Part shown: one piece after another, positions 17,324 to 25,162 of the stretch
Layout of the letters: each line of letters begins with the position of its first letter
Position numbering within the stretch: the stretch's first letter is position 1
Origin: Kribbella capetownensis
Lineage (GTDB): Bacteria; Actinomycetota; Actinomycetes; Propionibacteriales; Kribbellaceae
DNA: 64,000 nucleotides
Assembly (NCBI RefSeq): GCF_004331485.1
Contig: NZ_SJKD01000002.1
Span: 558,001-622,000, forward strand
Reading direction: 5' to 3'
Program-made: the position numbers and the translations under genes
Notes under the pieces: model-generated
The model's input: only the letters and a program-made list of their open reading frames with translations
Told to the model about the DNA's origin: nothing
Databases searched by the model: none

Positions 17324-17761
17324 ATGCCTGGGCATCCTCAACCGATGATCGGATTGCTGCTGCGCCTGGCGAACCAGCGCTGGTCCACGGAGATGGACGC
17401 GGAACTCGAGAAGCTCGGCGTTCGCGGCCTCACCGCGGCACACGCGCGGGTGATTCCGTTCGTGCCGCCTGAGGGCGTCAGCGTCCAGGCGCTCGCCACC
17501 AAAGCCAACGTGCGCAAGCAGACCATGGCCCAGAGCGTCGAGCAGTTGATCGCGGCCGGCCTGGTCGAGCGCCGTCCGGACCCCAACGATCGGCGCGCGT
17601 GGCTCGTCGTACTCACCGAGTCCGGCCTTGCGATCCGACCGAAGTCCCACAAGGCCGGGGGCACGGTCGAGCGCGCCTGGGCCGGCCAGTTAGGCGAGGA
17701 TCGACTGGAGGCCCTCCGGACAGCGCTGATCGAACTGGTCGGCTACGACACCGAGCTCTAG
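17324..17761 (+). CDS. MarR-family transcriptional regulator
   Basis: A 145-residue winged-helix repressor. The DNA-binding part is VSVQALATKANVRKQTMAQSV (recognition helix region about 67-87), followed by the conserved wing LVERRPDPNDRRAWLVVLTESG. Members sense small phenolics, drugs or oxidants. It is divergent from the winged-helix gene at 16805-17260 and most likely binds the two palindromes between them. A strong hairpin terminator follows the gene. Confidence 0.9.
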   Translation: MPGHPQPMIGLLLRLANQRWSTEMDAELEKLGVRGLTAAHARVIPFVPPEGVSVQALATKANVRKQTMAQSVEQLIAAGLVERRPDPNDRRAWLVVLTESGLAIRPKSHKAGGTVERAWAGQLGEDRLEALRTALIELVGYDTEL

Positions 17762-17794
17762 CCGGCCTGTTCCCAACGAACGCCCGGCAGCACA

Positions 17795-17830
17795 CAGCCG
17801 GCCGACCAGCGTTTCCTGGTCGGCCGGCTG
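17795..17830. terminator. Strong bidirectional hairpin terminator
   Basis: A perfect 15-bp stem (arm CAGCCGGCCGACCAG and its exact complement) with a 6-nt loop CGTTTC, between the convergent marR and sigma-partner genes. No T-run follows on either strand. Confidence 0.85.
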
Positions 17831-17874
17831 CCTACGCTCTTCGCTCCGCCGGGAGCGTGGTGCTGGTGTCCTGA

Positions 17875-18765
17875 TCAGGTGCTGATCTTGAACTTCGCCG
17901 AGGTCACCAGCTCGGCCAGCTGGCGGGCGGTGAATACCGGTTGCGTCAGCGGCGATCGCCCCGAACGGTCGAACTTCTTGGACTGCGCGAAATACACGAC
18001 GGTGCCGTCGCCGTACCGGTAGGCGGCCCACTGGTCGTAACTGCCGCGCCCGTTCGTGGTCACCACGCCGACCTTCTTTCCGCCGACGTCCACGATGGCG
18101 CAGCTACCGGTCCCGCTCCAGAACTTCCGCGCCAGCTTGCAGGGGTCCATCGCCGGTTTCCCGTCGGGCGTGGTCGACTGCACCAGCAATCGGCCGACCC
18201 GACCGGCGGTTTCCACCGGGATGGAGGCCTTGTACTCCCAGTAGTCCCGCTCCCCGTCGTTGGACGCATACTGGCTCTGCGGCCATCTCATCGGGTGGCC
18301 GTCCGGGTACTTCAGGTCCGGCTCGCTGAACCCTGGCGGTACTGACGAGCCCAGGTCGTGCATCAGCGTCACGGCCCGGGCGGCGCGAGGACCCGCGGTC
18401 GCCGTGCGGTCCACCTGGCCCTCCGGCCACGGATCACCAGTCTTCCGCGTGGACGGCACATTCGACGGCGTCTTCGTCGGCGTCATGGTGGAGACCGGCG
18501 TCGGCGTAGACACTGGCTGCGTCATGCCGGTGCCGCTCGCCACCATCGGGCCCGCCGACCGGTGACCGGTGTAGTTCGCGACCAGTGCGGGACCGGCCCC
18601 GACGCCAACCACCAGTGGTACGACGGCAATCGCGGCCCACGCCACCCTGCGCCGCTTGCGGGCCCGGTGGGCCTGGTCGAGAGCGCGCGCAGGATCCATC
18701 GACGGTGGCGGGCTGCTGCGCACCATCACGTCATGGAATGCCTCGTTGAGATCCTCTTCGTTCAT
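17875..18765 (-). CDS. Membrane-anchored partner of ECF sigma factor
   Basis: A 296-residue protein: a cytoplasmic start (MNEEDLNEAFHDVMVRSSPP), one transmembrane helix (VAWAAIAVVPLVVGVGAGPAL, about residues 40-60), a Thr/Pro-rich linker (PVSTPTPVSTMTPTKTPS) and an extracytoplasmic domain of about 180 residues with two cysteines (DPCKLARKF, GSCAIVD). Its ATG overlaps the sigma stop by 4 nt. By position it resembles anti-sigma or sensor partners of SigE-type factors, but no domain proves it. A second such pair is at 4833-6570. Confidence 0.75.
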   Translation of the reverse strand: MNEEDLNEAFHDVMVRSSPPPSMDPARALDQAHRARKRRRVAWAAIAVVPLVVGVGAGPALVANYTGHRSAGPMVASGTGMTQPVSTPTPVSTMTPTKTPSNVPSTRKTGDPWPEGQVDRTATAGPRAARAVTLMHDLGSSVPPGFSEPDLKYPDGHPMRWPQSQYASNDGERDYWEYKASIPVETAGRVGRLLVQSTTPDGKPAMDPCKLARKFWSGTGSCAIVDVGGKKVGVVTTNGRGSYDQWAAYRYGDGTVVYFAQSKKFDRSGRSPLTQPVFTARQLAELVTSAKFKIST

Positions 18766-19256
18766 CGAACCCTCTCCTCTTCCAGCAGACCGCGCAGTGT
18801 CGCCAGCCCGCGCGCGGCCTGGCTCTTGACAGTTCCGGCCGAGCAGTCGAGCATCGCGGCCGTCTGCTCGACGGACAGGTCCTCCCAGTACCGCAGGACC
18901 AGGACGGCGCGTTGCCTCGGCGGCACCTTCGCGAGTGCCTCCAGCAACACGAGCCGTTCGTCGGCGCGGTCGCCCGACGGCGCCGCCTGATCGGTCGGTA
19001 GGGGCCCGACCGACTCGTGCCGGAACCACCCCCGGCGCCGCTCGGACAGGAACGTACGTACGAGTGTCTGCCTGGTGTAGCTGTCCATGGCCTCGTGCCG
19101 CTGGATCCGGTGCCACACCAGGTAGATCTTCGTGAACGTCTGCTGGACCAGGTCTTCCGCGCGATGCCAGTCGCCACACAGCAGGTACGCCGTGCCGCGC
19201 ATGGCGTCGGAACGTGCCGCGAAATACACCTGGAACGCGGCGTCCCGATCACTCAT
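18762..19256 (-). CDS. SigE-family ECF sigma factor
   Basis: A 164-residue sigma-70 family protein of the short actinobacterial SigE type. Region 2 is YFAARSDAMRGTAYLLCGDWHRAEDLVQQTF and region 4 is LSVEQTAAMLDCSAGTVKSQAARGL. The start ATG 19256 follows GGGAG at 5 nt; ATG 19268 (MGEQ) is possible. Its stop overlaps the start of the membrane partner gene (ATGA). Confidence 0.9.
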   Translation of the reverse strand: MSDRDAAFQVYFAARSDAMRGTAYLLCGDWHRAEDLVQQTFTKIYLVWHRIQRHEAMDSYTRQTLVRTFLSERRRGWFRHESVGPLPTDQAAPSGDRADERLVLLEALAKVPPRQRAVLVLRYWEDLSVEQTAAMLDCSAGTVKSQAARGLATLRGLLEEERVR

Positions 19257-19332
19257 CTGTTCTCCCATCCTCGATCCCGGGTTAGACACGCCAACAAGCC
19301 CGAAGTTGGTTGCATCCGCCGGCAGGCAAGCG

Positions 19333-19349
19333 TCACCCGGCAGGGGTGA
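19333..19349. promoter_or_regulatory. Palindrome TCACCC-N5-GGGTGA between sigma factor and DUF2252 genes
   Basis: A perfect match to the motif at 4197-4213 (spacer GGCAG). It lies 77 bp upstream of the sigma gene start and 179 bp before the DUF2252 start. The 271-bp gap also holds a small GGGCACG hairpin at 19429-19445; no gene is visible in it. Confidence 0.45.
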
Positions 19350-19527
19350 TGTCGCGCGTTCCCTCCCGGCTTCAGGGTAGGAGCGTGGTCCTGGAGACGA
19401 TGTCGCCCCCACCGGTCCCCAGGCCTCCGGGCACGCTGCGTGCCCGTCGCTCTTGCTGGTCCAAGAACTCCACGGCCCGTTCGATCTGGTTCGGGCCTTC
19501 TCGGCGGCATGGGCGGAAGGGGGAGCT

Positions 19528-20997
19528 ATGACAGTGACGACTGGGAGCGGCAGCTTGGCGGACCCTGCCACGCGGGCGTTCCGAAGAGATTCGAAGCGGG
19601 CCGGGACACACGAGCAGTCGAGCCGTGCGGACCGGGTCGCGCTGGGGAAGGACGCCCGCAGGGTCACTCCGCGGGAGTCGCATGCGGAGTTCCAGGCCGA
19701 CGGGTCGCGGGATCCGGTGGGGTTGTTGCTGGAGCAGTCGAAGTCGCGGGTGCCGGAGCTGGTGCCGATCCGGCACGGGCGCATGCTGCTGTCGGCGTTC
19801 ACGTTCTACCGCGGGGCTGCTTTGCCGATGGCGGCTGACTTGGCCACGACGCCTGCGTCGGGGCTGCAGGTGCAGCTGTGCGGAGATGCACATCTGTCCA
19901 ATTTCGGTGCGTACGCCTCTCCGGAGCGAGAGCTGGTCTTTGACGTCAACGACTTCGACGAGACGCTGCCCGGCCCGTTCGAATGGGACGTCAAACGGCT
20001 GGCGGCGAGCCTGGCAGTAGCGGGACGGGACAACGGGTTCCGAGCCAAGCACCGCCGCAAGATCGTCCTCGCGGCGGTGAAGGCGTACCGGAAGGCGATG
20101 CGCGGGTTCGCGGAGCAGACATTCCTGGAGGTGTGGTACGCACACCTGGACATCGAAGAGGCCATCTGGCAGTTCCGGTCCCAGATGAAGGCCAAAGGGT
20201 TCGAGGCCACGGAGAAGATGCTGGCCAAGGCCCACACCCGCGACAGCACCCAGGCGTTGCGCAAGTTGACCAGGGTCGTCGAGGGCCGCCGGCGAATCAT
20301 CAGTGACCCCCCGATGGTCGTTCCTGTCGAGGAAGTCTTCCCCGACGTGCAGGCCAGTGCGGTGTATGAGCAGATCCGCGCGGTACTGGGCAAGTACCGG
20401 CGCACCCTTCAATCGGACCGGCGGCACATGCTCGAACAGTTCACGCTGGTCCAGGCGGCTCGCAAGGTCGTCGGCGTGGGCAGCGTCGGCACTCGCGCCT
20501 GGATCGTGCTGATGGACAGCGGGGACGGAGTCGAACCGGTGTTCCTCCAGGCCAAGGAGGCACAGCCATCGGTTCTGGCCGAGTACTGCGGACGCAGCAA
20601 GTACACCAACCAGGGCGAGCGCGTGGTCGCTGGACAGCACCTGATGCAGGCCGAAAGCGACATCTTCCTCGGCTGGACCCACATGCCGAGCCCGGACGGA
20701 GTGGACCGCGACTATTACGTCCGCCAACTCAAGGACTGGAAGTTCTCCGTCCCGATCGAACAGAGTGCCCCCTCGGGCATGGTCGTCTATGCCCGTGTCT
20801 GCGGCCGGACCTTGGCCCGCGCTCATGCTCGCTCCGGCGACCGCGTCGCCCTGGCCGCCTACCTCGGCCGATCGGACGCCTTCGACCACGCAATCGCCGA
20901 CTTCGCGGAAACCTACGCCGACCAGAACGAACGCGACTACACCGCGTTCCAGCGCGCCGTCGAAGACGGTCGAGCCCAAGCGACCACCGACATCTGA
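19528..20997 (+). CDS. DUF2252 family protein
   Basis: A 489-residue DUF2252 protein. The family has a kinase-like (aminoglycoside phosphotransferase-related) core, visible here as LQVQLCGDAHLSNFGAYASP (catalytic-loop-like GDxHxxN) and LVFDVNDFDETLPGPFEWD (metal-binding DxND). The biochemical role is unknown. The ATG at 19528 follows GGAAGGGGGAG. An aquaporin gene follows after 56 bp that contain a hairpin, which suggests attenuated co-transcription and possibly a link to osmotic or desiccation stress. Confidence 0.88.
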   Translation: MTVTTGSGSLADPATRAFRRDSKRAGTHEQSSRADRVALGKDARRVTPRESHAEFQADGSRDPVGLLLEQSKSRVPELVPIRHGRMLLSAFTFYRGAALPMAADLATTPASGLQVQLCGDAHLSNFGAYASPERELVFDVNDFDETLPGPFEWDVKRLAASLAVAGRDNGFRAKHRRKIVLAAVKAYRKAMRGFAEQTFLEVWYAHLDIEEAIWQFRSQMKAKGFEATEKMLAKAHTRDSTQALRKLTRVVEGRRRIISDPPMVVPVEEVFPDVQASAVYEQIRAVLGKYRRTLQSDRRHMLEQFTLVQAARKVVGVGSVGTRAWIVLMDSGDGVEPVFLQAKEAQPSVLAEYCGRSKYTNQGERVVAGQHLMQAESDIFLGWTHMPSPDGVDRDYYVRQLKDWKFSVPIEQSAPSGMVVYARVCGRTLARAHARSGDRVALAAYLGRSDAFDHAIADFAETYADQNERDYTAFQRAVEDGRAQATTDI

Positions 20998-21006
20998 CCA
21001 CCGAAC

Positions 21007-21026
21007 CCCGGGCGATCCAGCCCGGG
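21007..21026 (+). terminator. Intercistronic hairpin between DUF2252 and aquaporin
   Basis: CCCGGGC paired with GCCCGGG around a 6-nt loop GATCCA, 10 bp after the DUF2252 stop. It may be a partial terminator or an mRNA-stabilising stem. Confidence 0.55.
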
Positions 21027-21053
21027 CGGCCGAGAAGGAGAGGGTTACGCGCC

Positions 21054-21869
21054 ATGGCAGAACCCGCGATCGATCCCGATGCCGAGCACAGAGCATCACT
21101 CGGGCGCCGGTACTTCATCCGATTCGAGGAAGACACGCTGCGGCAACGGCCGTTGTGGATCCGGCTGATCATCGAGTTCCTGGGCACCTTCGTCCTGGTG
21201 ACAGTGGCGGCCGGATCAGGGGTGATCAACCAGTATGTGGGCAACGAGCCGATCAGCAGGACCGCGGCGGTGATCGCGCCCGGGGCGGTGGTCATGGCCA
21301 TGATCTACGCCTGGGGCCCGCTGTCGGGACTCCACATCAACCCCGCGGTGACTCTCGCCTTCTCCGCCCGGGGAGTGTTTCCCACCAAGTGGGTGCTGCC
21401 GTACTGGGTGGTCCAGATGGCCGGGGCGATCTGTGCCGCACTGTTCCTGCAGTTGATGTTCGTCAACGCCAGCGCAGGCGGGAACTACCCGATCAACACT
21501 CCCGGTGGGGAGTGGAAGTCGCTGGTGATGGAAACCGTCCTGACCGCGATCTTGGCCAGCATTATCCTCAACACGGCGACCGGAGGCCGCAGCATCGGCC
21601 ACAACGCGGCGATCGCGGTTGGCTCGACGGTCGCCCTGCTCGGCTTGTTCGCCAGCCCGATCAGCGGCGCGTCGATGAACCCGGCCCGCACTCTCGGACC
21701 CGATATCGTCGGCAACGACTACACGGGCTGGTGGGTCTATGTCGCAGGTCCGGTGATCGGGGCCGCGATCGCTGTGGCCATCATCGGAGCGGTGCGCGGA
21801 CTGCCCGACAAGGACGAGCGTGAGGCCGCCGAGGGCGGCGCCCTGCCGATGACCACCACCACGGAGTAG
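21054..21869 (+). CDS. MIP-family aquaporin
   Basis: A 271-residue channel with six membrane helices and both NPA boxes: GLHINPAVTLAF (about residue 97) and ISGASMNPARTLGP (about 207). The residues around the second box favour a water-selective AqpZ-like pore, but glycerol cannot be excluded. The soluble N-terminus (about 40 residues) is longer than usual. The ATG is preceded by GAAGGAGAGG. It probably shares a transcript with the DUF2252 gene. Confidence 0.93.
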   Translation: MAEPAIDPDAEHRASLGRRYFIRFEEDTLRQRPLWIRLIIEFLGTFVLVTVAAGSGVINQYVGNEPISRTAAVIAPGAVVMAMIYAWGPLSGLHINPAVTLAFSARGVFPTKWVLPYWVVQMAGAICAALFLQLMFVNASAGGNYPINTPGGEWKSLVMETVLTAILASIILNTATGGRSIGHNAAIAVGSTVALLGLFASPISGASMNPARTLGPDIVGNDYTGWWVYVAGPVIGAAIAVAIIGAVRGLPDKDEREAAEGGALPMTTTTE

Positions 21870-22084
21870 GCAGGCCCACAGCAGTTGGCATCCGGCCAGC
21901 GTCAGGAGCGTGCGCCCGCCTCGTGTTCAGCCACCCCCTGCCCGGTGATGCGGTCCCCGGTCTCGACGAATCCAAGTCCTACCAACGCTGGCTGTCCCCA
22001 TGAAGCGAACAAGCTGATCCAGCACCGTGAGACTCTCCTTGCCGTGACTTCGTACCACGTCTGATCCCACGGCGAGGGCCGAGT

Positions 22085-22108
22085 GGAGGTGCGGCCGGCC
22101 GCACCTCC
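22085..22108. terminator. 24-bp perfect palindrome, bidirectional terminator
   Basis: The arm GGAGGTGCGGCC is followed directly by its complement, between the aquaporin (plus) and a minus-strand operon. With no loop bases it must open a few pairs, giving a strong stem. The rest of 21870-22140 holds no recognisable gene. Confidence 0.6.
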
Positions 22109-22140
22109 GCCACTCGCTGGATGACGGCGCTGGGGTGCCT

Positions 22141-22230
22141 TCAGTTCTGGACGAGAGCGAAGGCCAGGCAGGCGAGGAGCAGGAGCACACTCGTGACCAC
22201 CGCTATGCGGGTCAGATAGACATGGCGCAC
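22141..22230 (-). CDS. 29-residue single-helix membrane peptide
   Basis: A GTG at 22230 preceded by AGGGAGCT starts a 29-codon frame (VRHVYLTRIAVVTSVLLLLACLA...ALVQN). It has a basic N-terminus and one hydrophobic helix of about 20 residues. It begins 11 bp after the stop of the flavocytochrome gene, and the Shine-Dalgarno lies in that gap, so it would be co-translated from the same mRNA. It resembles the small subunits found next to membrane oxidoreductases, but similarity is untested. Confidence 0.5.
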   Translation of the reverse strand: MRHVYLTRIAVVTSVLLLLACLAFALVQN

Positions 22231-22241
22231 AGGAGCTCCCT

Positions 22242-23552
22242 TCAGACCCAGTCGAACTTTTCGGTGTGAATGCGGTCGGCGGGCGCACCGATACCGACCA
22301 GCGCCGTCTCCACGGCGGCGAGCATCGGGGTCGGGCCGCAGGCGAAGTACTGGAATCGCCGGAATCCCGTGGGTAGATGGCGGGCGAAGATGTCAGCCTC
22401 GATGTAACCGATCTCTCCATCCCAGTTCGGCGGCGGCACCTCGAGCACGTGCACCACTGCCAGATTCAGCCGAGTGGCAAGTTGGTCGACTCGATCGCGC
22501 AAGATGATGGTGTCCCAGGCCCGGTTGCCCGCGAACAGGACAACAGGCCGGACGTCGCCACGATCGGCGAGGGTTTCGAGCATGCTCAGGGCGGGGGCGA
22601 TCCCGACGCCACCGGCGATCAGGCAGAAACCGGCGCCTTCGTACTGGTCGATCGAGAACACCCCATGCGGTCCGTCCACGTAGACCACGGTCCCCGGCTC
22701 GACGGACGCGATGCTGGAGGTGAAGTCGCCGGCAGCCTTGATTGCGACGTCGAGGCTGCCCTCCCGCTCGGCGCTCGAGCAGAACGAGAACGGGTGGGAC
22801 GTGATCGAGAAAGGCGATCTGCCGACCGTGATCCACGCGAACTGACCGGGTTCGAAGCGCAGGCCGTCGTGGCCGTCGGGGCGCAGAGTAAGGATCGTCG
22901 TACTCTCGCGGTCCGGTGCGACTCGGTCGACCATCCAAGGCCGGCGGCGTAGTCGCAGTGGACGAAGCAGGCGCACCCAGACGAGCAGCCAGAGGAACGC
23001 CGCGGACATGATCGACCACAAGACCTGCTTCCACAGGCTGTCGACGTAGTAGTTCACCAGCAGGACGTGAACCAACGCCGCGACAACCGCGATCACCGCC
23101 AGTACTGCGTGCAGGCCCTGCCACACCTCGTACGACAGTCGTAGCCGGCGACGCCATACCGAGCTGGCTACCAGGACGAGCAACGCGGCCGCCGCGATCC
23201 CGCCGAACCAGACCCTCGCGGGAGTATCGCTCGGTGTGAACGGGTTGGCCTCGCTCCAATCGGCGGACAGCGCCACGTGGATCACCACAAAGATGAGGCC
23301 CGTGTATCCGATCTGCCGGTGGAAATCGATCACCGCGTCCGTGCCGAAGGGCTCCGCCAGAGACCTGACCCGCGCCACCAGCGCGAACTCGATCCCCATC
23401 AGGGCCAGGCCGACGAAGCCGAGAGCGACGGAGAAATCGGTCCAGAAACCTTGCCCCGGTTGACTCGTGCTCATCAGTGCGAACACCAAAGGTGCCACGC
23501 AGATCCCGACGAACACCCCGAGCCAGGCAATTCCGCGCACGATCGCCGTCAT
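22242..23552 (-). CDS. Ferric-reductase-like transmembrane flavocytochrome (FAD/NAD(P)H)
   Basis: A 436-residue protein with two halves. Residues 1-215 form a ferric-reductase-type membrane domain with paired heme histidines (DFHRQIG and FVVIHVAL; QGLHAVL and ALVHVLL). Residues 220-436 are a ferredoxin-reductase module with the FAD motif FSITSHPFSFCSS, IAGGVGIAPALSM for NAD(P)H, and a terminal FACGPTPM and EKFDWV. It should move electrons from NAD(P)H across the membrane. The start at ATG 23552 has GGAG 10 nt upstream; GTG 23585 is an alternative. The 195-bp gap upstream shows no gene. Confidence 0.88.
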   Translation of the reverse strand: MTAIVRGIAWLGVFVGICVAPLVFALMSTSQPGQGFWTDFSVALGFVGLALMGIEFALVARVRSLAEPFGTDAVIDFHRQIGYTGLIFVVIHVALSADWSEANPFTPSDTPARVWFGGIAAAALLVLVASSVWRRRLRLSYEVWQGLHAVLAVIAVVAALVHVLLVNYYVDSLWKQVLWSIMSAAFLWLLVWVRLLRPLRLRRRPWMVDRVAPDRESTTILTLRPDGHDGLRFEPGQFAWITVGRSPFSITSHPFSFCSSAEREGSLDVAIKAAGDFTSSIASVEPGTVVYVDGPHGVFSIDQYEGAGFCLIAGGVGIAPALSMLETLADRGDVRPVVLFAGNRAWDTIILRDRVDQLATRLNLAVVHVLEVPPPNWDGEIGYIEADIFARHLPTGFRRFQYFACGPTPMLAAVETALVGIGAPADRIHTEKFDWV

Positions 23553-23747
23553 GGCGCCGTCGCTCCAGGAACGGACGCCGCACACCTCACGAACACGACG
23601 AGCATGAACACTCCCGGGCGCTGCCCAGCCTCGGTCATGACCTGATCATGCGAACTGCCCACAGACTACCAACATCACTCGAGCGCGCTTCGCCGTACCA
23701 GAAGGTGCTCCTAGCACGGGCGCGACCGGCTTGGGGGGCGTCTGCAG

Positions 23748-24668
23748 TTACGCCGATGAACGGGAGCGGGTGGCCCCTGGCATGCGCTCCGCGGCGGTGA
23801 CCGGGTCTTCGGTCAGCAGCCGGGCTCCGATGGCATCTGCGATCTCCTGGCTCGTACCGGCACCCGCGATCGCGAGTGGCGCGACCTGAGCCAGCCTGGA
23901 CAGTTGCTCGGTCAGGCCGTCGAACCGCTCCGGCGCGGTCGCGGCCAGCACGATCAGATCCGGCGGCACTGCGGTCGTGGCCTGGGTCACGTCGTCCAGC
24001 GGGGTGTTTGCGCCGAGGTAGGTGATCCGCCAGCCGTTGCGGTTGAGTACCACGCCGAACGCGAGCAACGCCAGCTCGTGCTGCTCCCCAGGTAAGCAGG
24101 CGAGCAGAGCCCGTGGCCCGTGGCCGTGTCCCCATCCACGCCCGAGGCCGGCCAACCGGCCGCGGATGACGTTGGACGCAAAGTGTTCCTGTACGACGCT
24201 CACGGAGCCGCGCGCCCAGCGCTCCCCGAGCTCGCCCAGATACGGCATCAGTACGTCGCGAATGACGGCCTCGACGGTCAACATGCTCAGCAGGTGATCG
24301 ATGACGGCCTGCGCGGCCGGTTCGTCGAACTCGTCCAGTGCTACAGCCAGCGTCCGTGCGCCGTCGGCAAGTCCTTCGAGACCGACCTCACTCGGCCGTT
24401 CTCCACGCTCGGAGGGCTCGGCCGTCCGCGCCTCGCCGATGGCGGCGCGGGCGGCTTCGGCCGCGGACAATCCCCGAGCAAGGTGGTCCTGCATCCGCTG
24501 GACCCGGTGAAGATCGGCCTCGGAGTACAGCCGGAATCCACCGGCTGACCGCACCGGCTGGAGCAGGCCGTACCGCCGCTCCCAGGCGCGCAGCACGTGA
24601 TCGCTGACGCCGAGCCGGCGACTCAGCTCACCAATCCGCAGTACCGCGGGCGATTCGTTCGTGGCCAC
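23748..24668 (-). CDS. CarH/LitR-type B12-dependent photoreceptor repressor (MerR HTH)
   Basis: A 306-residue protein with three parts: a MerR helix-turn-helix (LRIGELSRRLGVSDHVLRAW, residues 10-29), a four-helix bundle carrying the W-x9-EH motif (W151, E161-H162) that caps adenosylcobalamin in CarH, and a Rossmann B12-binding domain with PGEQHELA, where H197 is the probable lower axial ligand. CarH represses in the dark and releases DNA when light breaks the cobalt-carbon bond. In the E-x-H-x-x-G motif the last Gly is Ala. The GTG start lies about 6 bp after a good -10 box, so the mRNA is probably leaderless. Light control is inferred. Confidence 0.85.
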   Translation of the reverse strand: MATNESPAVLRIGELSRRLGVSDHVLRAWERRYGLLQPVRSAGGFRLYSEADLHRVQRMQDHLARGLSAAEAARAAIGEARTAEPSERGERPSEVGLEGLADGARTLAVALDEFDEPAAQAVIDHLLSMLTVEAVIRDVLMPYLGELGERWARGSVSVVQEHFASNVIRGRLAGLGRGWGHGHGPRALLACLPGEQHELALLAFGVVLNRNGWRITYLGANTPLDDVTQATTAVPPDLIVLAATAPERFDGLTEQLSRLAQVAPLAIAGAGTSQEIADAIGARLLTEDPVTAAERMPGATRSRSSA

Positions 24669-24674
24669 GCCCTC

Positions 24675-24748
24675 ACCATACAGAACCTAGACGGATTCTT
24701 GACAACCTCTCACGGAGACTCCTACAGTCTAGACAAAACCTAGACGGA
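24675..24748. promoter_or_regulatory. Divergent promoters and CarH-like operators
   Basis: Plus strand: TTGACA (24699-24704), 18-bp spacer, TACAGT (24723-24728), driving the DUF378 gene. Minus strand: TTGTCA (24700-24705) and TATGGT (24675-24680), ending 6 bp before the carH GTG. The 11-bp element ACCTAGACGGA occurs exactly at 24685-24695 (between the minus -35 and -10) and at 24738-24748. GTCTAG and CTAGAC form an inverted repeat (24727-24745) that overlaps the plus -10. These positions fit repression of both genes by one MerR-type repressor. Confidence 0.7.
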
Positions 24749-24759
24749 GGTTGCACAAC

Positions 24760-25011
24760 ATGAAGAAGTTGGATCTTGTCGCAGTAGTACTGCTCGTGGT
24801 CGGTGGCCTGAACTGGGGCCTGGTCGCGCTCGCCCGATTCGATCTGGTCGCGGCCGTGTTCGGCATGGACTTCGGGGAGACCAACGCGCTGACCCGGATC
24901 GTGTACGGCCTGGTCGGGCTCTCCGCGGTGTACGTCGCCGCGCAGCTGCGAGCCATCCCTCGCCGGTGGGCAACCACCTCACCCACCCACGCCCACACAA
25001 CGGCCTCGTGA
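24760..25011 (+). CDS. DUF378 small membrane protein
   Basis: An 83-residue protein. KKLDLVAVVLLVVGGLNWGLVAL is the DUF378 signature with its GGLNWGL motif, then a second helix around IVYGLVGLSAVYVAAQL. DUF378 proteins are of unknown function and widespread. The ATG (24760) follows GGAGG at 9 nt. It is divergent from the CarH-like regulator with shared operators, so it is probably the primary (light- or B12-controlled) target. The last 17 residues are polar and may be disordered. Confidence 0.85.
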   Translation: MKKLDLVAVVLLVVGGLNWGLVALARFDLVAAVFGMDFGETNALTRIVYGLVGLSAVYVAAQLRAIPRRWATTSPTHAHTTAS

Positions 25012-25162
25012 TCCATCAGCAGCCCGACATCCGACCGCACGGCCCGCACGATCTAAACGCGGGCCGTGCGCCACGGCATCATCAGACTGACACTGCCCCA
25101 GCTGATCCGACACCGACGAGCGAGTGCGGGATCAGGTCCGCCAGACGGCAGGGGTCGCAGGC

